Source: Pseudomonadaceae bacterium UBA5811 | Lineage (GTDB): Bacteria > Pseudomonadota > Gammaproteobacteria > Pseudomonadales > Pseudomonadaceae | Direction: 5' to 3' | DNA: 12,791 nt | Assembly (NCBI GenBank): GCA_002417905.1 | Contig: DIDB01000027.1 | Coordinates: 1 to 12,791 of the forward strand | Shown: piece by piece, positions 9,090 to 12,791 of the stretch | How the letters are laid out: every line of letters starts with the position of its first letter | How positions within the stretch are numbered: position 1 is the first letter of the stretch | Notes under the pieces: generated by a model | What the model was told of the DNA's origin: nothing | What the model saw: the letters and a program-made list of their open reading frames with translations, nothing else | Database searches by the model: none | Program-made: the position numbers and the translations under genes

Positions 9090-10082
9090 ATGATGTCTCA
9101 TGCCATCGGGGAAACACGACAGGTTACCCTGCAGCCTTCAGGCCAGGTGCTGGCGGTGTGGCCGGGAGAGACCCTGCTGGAAGCCGCCCGGCGGGAAGGG
9201 CTGGCGGTTCCGCAGGCCTGTCCCCGGGGCGATTGTCAGGCTTGTGCGGCCCTGCTGGTCGAGGGGCTGGTGCGCCAGGCGGGCGGCGAACGGCGCCAGG
9301 GCGAGGTTCTGGCCTGCCAGGCCGTGCCGCTGGGTGACTGTCTGCTGCACTGGGATGAAGTGCTGGTCCAGGACGGCTGTCCCGAGCAGATGCTGGACTG
9401 TCAGCTGGTCAGCTGCCAGCCGCTGGGTGGTGATGTCTATCAGGTGATCCTGCGGCCGCTGGATGGCCGGCTGCCCCGCTATTTTGCCGGGCAGTATCTG
9501 CAGCTGCAGCGTGAGGATGGCAGCTATGCGGCCTTTTCACTGGCCTCGGCGCCGGGCCGGCCGGAACTGGAGCTGCACATCCTGGCCCGGGAGGGCAGCA
9601 GCCGGCTCTGGCCCGGCTATCTGCAGCACCAGGCCCGGATACGGGTCCGTCTGCCGTTTGGGGATGCCCACCTGGCCCGGCTGCCGGATGGCCCATTGAT
9701 CCTGGTGGCAGCCGGTACCGGCATGGCCCAGATGCAGGGTCTGATCGAGCATTGCCGGGCAATGCATTTTGCCTATCCAGTGCATCTGTACTGGGGTGCC
9801 CGCCAGGCTGGAGACTTTTACCGTGTGTCACACTGGGCTGCCTGGCAGCACTGGCCGGGCCTGACCCTGCATCAGGTGGTCAGTGAAGGGCCGGGCGGAG
9901 AAGGTCGCCGGGGATTGCTGCATGAAGCCATCTGTGAGGATTTCAGTGATTTCCGGGGGCTGCAGGTGTATGCCAGCGGCTCCCCGGCTATGGTTTATGC
10001 AACCCTGGATGCGCTGGTGGCTGCCGGAATGGATGCCCGCCAGATGCGGGCTGATGTTTTTGCCTATGCTCCGCGCTCCTGA
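9090..10082 (+). CDS. 2Fe-2S ferredoxin-domain NAD(P)H flavin reductase (Fre-like)
   Basis: This 330-residue flavoprotein oxidoreductase joins a plant-type ferredoxin domain to a Fre/LuxG-like FAD and NAD module. Cluster ligands are Cys44, Cys49, Cys52 (C-x4-C-x2-C) and Cys76. The flavin domain has FAGQYLQL and AAFSLASAP (147-155). The usual Arg of the RxYS FAD motif is Ala147 here. The nucleotide domain has LVAAGTGMAQ (205-214) and LYWGAR (233-238), and the end resembles E. coli Fre (FAYA versus FAFI). Annotation pipelines often call such proteins CDP-6-deoxy-delta-3,4-glucoseen reductase; I doubt that role because no deoxysugar genes are near. Its GAGG (9081-9084) overlaps the ubiD stop. 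E. coli fre also follows ubiD, suggesting supply of reduced flavin, possibly for the UbiX-UbiD cofactor (inference). Start could be ATG 9090 or 9093. Confidence 0.85.
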   Translation: MMSHAIGETRQVTLQPSGQVLAVWPGETLLEAARREGLAVPQACPRGDCQACAALLVEGLVRQAGGERRQGEVLACQAVPLGDCLLHWDEVLVQDGCPEQMLDCQLVSCQPLGGDVYQVILRPLDGRLPRYFAGQYLQLQREDGSYAAFSLASAPGRPELELHILAREGSSRLWPGYLQHQARIRVRLPFGDAHLARLPDGPLILVAAGTGMAQMQGLIEHCRAMHFAYPVHLYWGARQAGDFYRVSHWAAWQHWPGLTLHQVVSEGPGGEGRRGLLHEAICEDFSDFRGLQVYASGSPAMVYATLDALVAAGMDARQMRADVFAYAPRS

Positions 10083-10091
10083 ATCCATTGT

Positions 10092-10109
10092 TCGGCGGGT
10101 AACCGCCGA
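10092..10109 (+). repeat. GNRA-capped hairpin between reductase and FliL-like genes
   Basis: TCGGCGG (10092-10098) and CCGCCGA (10103-10109) form a perfect seven-pair stem closed by a GTAA tetraloop, a GNRA type favoured in structured RNA. It sits in the 43-base gap between two genes of the same strand, ten bases after the reductase stop and seven before the next GAGG. No T tract follows. It may act as an intercistronic stabiliser or processing barrier. Confidence 0.5.
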
Positions 10110-10125
10110 CGGTATCGAGGTGTTT

Positions 10126-10551
10126 ATGAAACGCTGGATTCTGCTGATCAGCCTGCTGTTTGTAGCCCTGCCCGGGCTGGCCAGTGAGGGCGAGGAGAAC
10201 AAGGAGGGCACCGAGGCCGGGGCAGCTGTGCCCAGGGTCGTGTATGTCAGCCTGTCTCCTGCGCTGGTAGGCAACTATGGCAGTGGCCCGGCCATCCAGT
10301 ATTACAAGGCAGACATCGCCCTGCAGGTCACTGGTGAGGATAACGCTGCCCGGGTCAGCTACCATGAGCCGCTGATCCGTAACCAGCTGATCATGCTGTT
10401 TGCCCGGCAGACAGACCAGTCACTGGCCACACCTGAAGCCAGGGAAACACTGCGTCAGGCGGCCCTGAAACAGGTTCAGGAAGCGCTTGATCAGGAAGAG
10501 GGCAAGCCCCTGGTCGATGACCTGCTGTTCAATAATCTGGTAGTGCAGTAG
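10126..10551 (+). CDS. FliL-family exported protein outside a flagellar cluster
   Basis: This 141-residue protein starts at ATG 10126 behind GAGG (10117-10120). An in-frame extension to 9883 only overlaps the reductase gene and is discounted. Residues 1-20 form a basic-hydrophobic signal peptide or anchor (MKRW, then ILLISLLFVALPGLA), followed by an acidic linker (EGEENKEG, about 21-28). The mature part has the FliL layout: VYVSLSPALVGNYG, YYKADIALQV, HEPLIRNQLIMLFARQT and a C-terminal block ending VDDLLFNNLVVQ. FliL proteins are inner-membrane, periplasm-facing stomatin-like partners of the flagellar stator. This copy is next to ubiD/rho rather than fliM, as in Pseudomonas, so any link to motility is inferred from family only. 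A possible signal cleavage near GLA-S would make it periplasmic instead of anchored. Confidence 0.8.
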   Translation: MKRWILLISLLFVALPGLASEGEENKEGTEAGAAVPRVVYVSLSPALVGNYGSGPAIQYYKADIALQVTGEDNAARVSYHEPLIRNQLIMLFARQTDQSLATPEARETLRQAALKQVQEALDQEEGKPLVDDLLFNNLVVQ

Positions 10552-10600
10552 GACCAGGTTCCGGGCACCGGCCTGCGGATGGTCACGCTGCCCTGACTGA

Positions 10601-10630
10601 TTGTCATTTTCCATGGCAGATATCAATAAA
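10601..10630 (+). promoter_or_regulatory. Candidate promoter upstream of the 44-residue membrane protein
   Basis: TTGTCA (10601-10606, 5/6 match to -35) is followed after 18 bases by AATAAA (10625-10630, 4/6 match to -10). The resulting leader of about 130 bases would include a TGCCGG/CCGGCA stem (10631-10650). A second, weaker TTGATT at 10695 has no acceptable -10. The rest of the 217-base gap after the FliL-like gene shows nothing else I can name. Confidence 0.3.
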
Positions 10631-10768
10631 TGCCGGGGGCCGCTCCGGCAGAATACTCTGCTTTGGGCGTCTCGGGTTTCTGCCCCGGGGTCTCTTGATT
10701 CCAGTCCGGATCCTGGATTATTGCGGTCCGGCCGTCTGCTGTCGCCAGTAAGGAGTGGCGCGTGATCT

Positions 10769-10903
10769 ATGAAGCGTAAGCCTGATGTTCTGTGGATTCT
10801 GGTTCTGCTGTTTGGTCTTGGCGTGGTGACCACAGGCTATACCGAAAGCCTGCTGGCGGAGCGGGACAGTCATATTTCCATCCTGGAGCGGCGGCCCGGC
10901 TAG
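10769..10903 (+). CDS. Small single-pass membrane protein, 44 residues
   Basis: ATG 10769 to TAG 10903 encodes a peptide with a basic start (MKRKPD), one hydrophobic helix (about residues 7-23, VLWILVLLFGLGVVTTG) and a charged, probably extracytoplasmic or membrane-proximal tail (AERDSHISILERRPG). Codon choice (CTG, CGG, GGC) matches neighbours, and short single-helix genes of similar sequence occur in this genomic neighbourhood in pseudomonads, as I recall them; the function is unknown. AAGGAG (10750-10755) is 13 bases from this ATG, longer than usual. It is ideally placed (6 bases) for a GTG at 10762 that opens a five-codon frame ending at 10779, overlapping the start. The gene ends in a terminator-like stem facing fau. 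Not in the flagellar, respiratory or toxin families I can recognise. Confidence 0.6.
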   Translation: MKRKPDVLWILVLLFGLGVVTTGYTESLLAERDSHISILERRPG

Positions 10904-10915
10904 CCGGCCGGGTTT
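10895..10915 (+). terminator. Intrinsic terminator-like hairpin between small ORF and fau
   Basis: CCCGGC (10895-10900) pairs with GCCGGG (10907-10912) over a six-base loop that begins with the TAG stop of the small gene, followed by TTT. A competing fold is the perfect 12-base palindrome CCGGCTAGCCGG (10896-10907). The T tract is short, so efficiency is uncertain. It lies between convergent genes and could serve both. Confidence 0.5.
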
Positions 10916-11528
10916 AGCGGGTCAGCCTTGCAGGGTACCAGCCTGCATCCGTTACGGTTGCGTCCAGCCGGATATCCCAGGCCTCCAGGGGCAAGAGATC
11001 AACCTTCTGGCAGTCATGGGCCAGCCCCAGTAGCCGGGGACCGGTCAGGTACTGCCGCTGCAGGCGGTAAGCCAGCAACCGGTCATAGAAGCCGCCGCCC
11101 ATGCCCAGCCGTCCTCCCTGTGGATCAAAGCCGACCAGCGGCAGCAGCAGCAGGTCCAGAGTCCACACGGGGGGTTGCCGTGACGCTCTTGGTCTGGGCT
11201 CCGGGATGCCGAAACGGTTGGGATACAGGCGCTCATCTGGCTTCACCCGCTGAAAGACCATCCGTGTTCTGGGCCAGCGTTTCAGTACGGGCACATAAAT
11301 GGCCCTGTGCCGTTTTTTCAGGGTTTCGAGCAGGGCGGCCGGGCTGATTTCGCCGTCACTGGCCAGGTAAGCAGCAACCCGCCGTGCCCGGCGGAGCAGG
11401 GGATGGGCCTGCAACTGCTGGGTGAGGTGGCGGCTGGCCAGCTGCTGCCCGGTGGCTGAAAGCGCCCGCCGCTTCTGGCGCAGCAGGCGGCGCAGGGCCG
11501 GGCGGGACAGGTTGTCAGCATGAATCAA
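10914..11528 (-). CDS. fau: 5-formyltetrahydrofolate cyclo-ligase
   Basis: Fau (YgfA) converts 5-formyltetrahydrofolate to 5,10-methenyltetrahydrofolate with ATP, recovering folate from an inhibitory storage form. Family motifs are YLASDGEIS, YVPVLKRW, LLPLVGFDPQGGRLGMGGGFYDR (the ATP/folate site, GMGGGFYDR at 142-150) and LGLAHDCQ near the C-terminus, with the final WDIRLDATVTDAGWY block intact. I start it at TTG 11528 (204 residues). No ATG is in frame until far upstream inside 6S RNA, homology begins at SRPALRRLLRQKRRAL, and GGGGAG (11537-11542) is eight bases upstream. An out-of-frame ATG lies seven bases further on (11521). The gene sits directly downstream of ssrS, as in E. coli, and its ribosome-binding site overlaps the 6S 3' end. 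Confidence 0.93.
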   Translation of the reverse strand: MIHADNLSRPALRRLLRQKRRALSATGQQLASRHLTQQLQAHPLLRRARRVAAYLASDGEISPAALLETLKKRHRAIYVPVLKRWPRTRMVFQRVKPDERLYPNRFGIPEPRPRASRQPPVWTLDLLLLPLVGFDPQGGRLGMGGGFYDRLLAYRLQRQYLTGPRLLGLAHDCQKVDLLPLEAWDIRLDATVTDAGWYPARLTR

Positions 11529-11532
11529 GAAA

Positions 11533-11712
11533 GGATCTCCCCGGCATGCCGCTGCTGGCGTAGGCCCTTGAACCCGAAAGTTCAAGGTGGTGACTGCCGG
11601 AAGCCTTAAGGCTTTCCGTCTGGCGGACCTGCACACCGGCTTCACGTACAGTCTCCGTTTTGCTGCGTATCGGGAGAGGGACATCACCGGCTGGCGTACA
11701 TGCCAGGGAGTT
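11533..11712 (-). ncRNA. ssrS: 6S RNA
   Basis: 6S RNA mimics an open promoter and sequesters sigma-70 RNA polymerase in stationary phase. The reverse strand between zapA and fau, the conserved gammaproteobacterial ssrS site, matches it. CTCCCTGGCATG (11710-11699) and CATGCCGGGGAG (11548-11537) form a 12-pair closing stem with one U-G pair. GTCCC and the CCGAT element align with E. coli GUCCCCUGAGCCGAU. AAGCCTTAAG and the hairpin CCTTGAAC/GTTCAAGG (11587-11580/11573-11566) are nearly identical to E. coli. Ends are set by alignment to the 184-base E. coli RNA, giving about 180 bases; expect an error of a few bases. By homology, the product RNA (pRNA) should initiate at plus-strand 11669, reading ATCGGGAGAGGGAC. 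Confidence 0.93.
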
Positions 11713-11718
11713 GCTGGC

Positions 11719-11749
11719 AGTATAACCTGGTCCCGCTCCGGTCTGTCAG
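11719..11749 (-). promoter_or_regulatory. Promoter of ssrS
   Basis: On the reverse strand TATACT (11724-11719) is a 5/6 -10 match placed seven bases before the predicted 6S 5' end at 11712. CTGACA (11749-11744), a 5/6 -35 match, is 19 bases upstream and contains part of the zapA stop codon. The spacing is longer than ideal, but the -10 position relative to the RNA end is persuasive. Confidence 0.55.
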
Positions 11750-12075
11750 CTGCCGGTCGCCGGATTCTGGCTGCCGGTCAGGGCTGTATCCACCCGCTCC
11801 AGCAGGCGGCGGACCTGCTCCTGGGGCAGCTCCCGGGAGGTGTTGCCCGCATTGTCCCTGTGCAGCAGCTCATGGGTGATGTTCAGGGCTGCCATGACGG
11901 CAACCCGCTCGGTGCCGATGATCTTGCCTTGGCTCCGGCTGCGGATCTGGCGCATCCGCAGGTCAAGGTGGCGGGCTGACTGCTCGAGGTTTGCCCGCTC
12001 TTCCGGCGGACAGGCAATGCAGTATTCCTTGTCGAGGATGGTGACCGTAACCGTGACGGTAGGGGTGGCATTCAT
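11746..12075 (-). CDS. zapA: Cell division protein ZapA
   Basis: ZapA binds and bundles FtsZ protofilaments at the Z-ring and bridges them to ZapB. The 109-residue protein has an N-terminal beta region (VTVTVTILDKEYCIACPPEE, 7-26) followed by helices with the family block ANLEQSARHLDLRMRQIR, then GTERVAVMAALNITHELLH, and a C-terminal coiled-coil (LPQEQVRRLLERVDTAL). Length and order are normal. The start is ATG 12075 with GGAG (12084-12087) at eight bases. It overlaps the stop of the upstream coiled-coil gene by four bases (ATGA), so the two are translationally coupled. ssrS follows immediately, and read-through into 6S RNA and fau is possible. Confidence 0.94.
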   Translation of the reverse strand: MNATPTVTVTVTILDKEYCIACPPEERANLEQSARHLDLRMRQIRSRSQGKIIGTERVAVMAALNITHELLHRDNAGNTSRELPQEQVRRLLERVDTALTGSQNPATGS

Positions 12076-12281
12076 GGGTCCTGCTCCAGGGCTTTCAGGC
12101 GCGAAATCATGGCTTCGACCTTATGACGGGCATTTTCGTTCTTTTCGAGCAGCCTGGTACGCTCCTGCTGCCAGGCGTCTGCTTCGCTGCGCAGGGTCCG
12201 GTTTTCAGTTTCAAGCTGCTCAATGCGTCCGATCAGCTGGTCGATCCGGGTCGCCAGCAGGGTCAGATCTTCGTTATCCAT
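12072..12281 (-). CDS. ZapB-like coiled-coil protein (TIGR02449-type)
   Basis: This 69-residue protein is almost entirely predicted coiled coil: MDNEDLTLLATRIDQLIGRI, then EQLETENRTLRSEADAWQQERTRLLEKNEN split across heptads, ending SRLKALEQDP. Leucine/isoleucine heptads and the LEEEN-like core resemble ZapB and the small TIGR02449 family found next to zapA in Pseudomonas relatives. I chose ATG 12281 over an upstream in-frame ATG at 12380 because the extra 33 residues are Cys/Pro-rich, run through the divergent promoter region and are not coiled coil. The stop overlaps the zapA start (ATGA). ZapB links the Z-ring via ZapA to MatP in E. coli; the same role here is inferred from context. Confidence 0.85.
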   Translation of the reverse strand: MDNEDLTLLATRIDQLIGRIEQLETENRTLRSEADAWQQERTRLLEKNENARHKVEAMISRLKALEQDP

Positions 12282-12398
12282 AAATTCTCGGCAGGGCTGG
12301 AAAAAAGGCCGGTACGGGCAGTCGCATGGTTTGCTGTGTCTGCCGGTGCTAGGATAGGCGGCCATTCTAGTTATTGCCATGGTTCACGCCTAGCTGTC
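12282..12398. promoter_or_regulatory. Divergent promoter region, zapB-like (-) / ygfB (+)
   Basis: This 117-base gap separates the two divergent starts. On the plus strand TGCTAGGAT (12347-12355) is an extended -10 with a poor -35 (TGGTTT, 12327-12332). On the minus strand TAGAAT (12369-12364) is a 5/6 -10 without a good -35. A run of six A/T pairs (12301-12306) lies near the zapB-like start. Individual promoters are weak calls, although the region must hold them if no transcripts enter from outside. Confidence 0.4.
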
Positions 12399-12791
12399 AT
12401 GTCGACCACCACATCGCCTTATGCGGCTGTTGCCGCGCTGCTGGCCAGCAGCAACATTGCCATTTCGCCTGCAGAAATCCACGGGCTGCTGCTGGGCCGC
12501 AGCAGTGCTGGCGCCGGTTTTGCGCCGGAGCCCTGGCTGGCTGATCTGGCCGAACAGCTGGGCAGCCTGCCAGAGGGTCCCCTGCAGCAGGCGCTGCTGG
12601 GCCTGCAGGCCATGGCCCGCAGTGAGCTGGAGGGTGATGAACTGGCCCTGACCCTGTTGCTGCCGGATGATACCGAGCCTCTGGCCGGGCGGATCCAAGC
12701 ACTGGTCCAGTGGTGTCAGGGATTTCTGTCCGGCTTTGGCCTGGCGGCCGGCAGCCGGACGCTGGGCGCCGATGTGATGGAAAGCCTGGAG
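12399..12791 (+). CDS. ygfB: YgfB, UPF0149/YecA-family protein, 3' end outside window
   Basis: ATG 12399 opens 131 codons running off the window end; the family is about 180-195 residues, so roughly a third is missing. The sequence MSTTTSPYAAVAALLASSNI, followed by SPAEIHGLLLGR and GAGFAPEPWL, matches Pseudomonas YgfB. VQWCQGFLSGFGLA (about 103-116) is the conserved UPF0149 signature. The fold is all-helical and cytoplasmic. In P. aeruginosa YgfB has been reported to lower expression of the amidase AmpDh3 and thereby affect beta-lactam resistance; whether that holds here is unknown. No clear Shine-Dalgarno precedes the ATG. The gene is divergent from the zapB-like gene; in relatives pepP and ubi genes follow it. 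Confidence 0.92.
   Translation, partial: MSTTTSPYAAVAALLASSNIAISPAEIHGLLLGRSSAGAGFAPEPWLADLAEQLGSLPEGPLQQALLGLQAMARSELEGDELALTLLLPDDTEPLAGRIQALVQWCQGFLSGFGLAAGSRTLGADVMESLE

Noticed and set aside
11529..11687. Longer fau frame starting at an ATG inside 6S RNA.
   Set aside because: The extension is the translation of ssrS and shows no similarity to the enzyme. The TTG at 11528 has a well-spaced Shine-Dalgarno sequence.
12300..12350. Attenuator-like T6 run on the minus strand in the zapB-like leader.
   Set aside because: The best stem upstream (ACCGGCAG/CTGCCCGT) has a mismatch and an 18-base loop, and the T run is seven bases away, so it is not a convincing terminator.
12394..12400. CTGTCAT word at the ygfB start, as another Pho box.
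   Set aside because: No partner word occurs 11 bases to either side, and a single 7-mer is expected by chance.

Overview
The window comes from a GC-rich gammaproteobacterium related to Pseudomonas and allies such as Marinobacter. I infer this from close protein resemblance and from gene order: hemB-ppk1-ppx-trxA-rho-ubiD is followed by the fau-ssrS-zapA-zapB/ygfB block. It is chromosomal core territory. I see no insertion sequence, prophage, CRISPR array, tRNA or toxin/defence island, and base and codon use look uniform throughout.

Layout. 1-484 (-) is the 5' two thirds of elbB. It diverges, across a 255-bp regulatory gap, from hemB (740-1753, +) and ppk1 (1771-4011, +), which look like one transcription unit. 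ppk1 converges on ppx (4051-5550, -), so polyphosphate synthesis and hydrolysis genes face each other with 39 bp between stop codons. ppx diverges from trxA (5772-6098, +). rho (6319-7578, +) follows with its own promoter-like sequence and a long C-rich leader. ubiD (7616-9082, +) and a ferredoxin/Fre-type flavin reductase (9090-10082, +) are tightly spaced, then an exported FliL-family protein (10126-10551, +) and a 44-residue single-pass membrane peptide (10769-10903, +). fau (10914-11528, -), 6S RNA ssrS (about 11533-11712, -), zapA (11746-12075, -) and a ZapB-like coiled-coil gene (12072-12281, -) form a leftward block. It diverges from ygfB (12399 to window end, +, truncated at its 3' side).

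Themes: phosphate/polyphosphate metabolism (ppk1, ppx), haem and ubiquinone synthesis (hemB, ubiD and perhaps the reductase), redox (trxA), transcription control (rho, 6S RNA), one-carbon metabolism (fau) and cell division (zapA, zapB-like).

No obviously new multi-gene system is present. The observations most worth following up are: (1) a Pho-box-like array with a correctly spaced -10 in front of hemB-ppk1; (2) the fau ribosome-binding site buried in the closing stem of 6S RNA, with a TTG start; (3) a rho leader with no Shine-Dalgarno sequence and a C-rich, rut-like tract; and (4) an unlisted small membrane protein gene. All regulatory calls are by eye from sequence and have not been tested.
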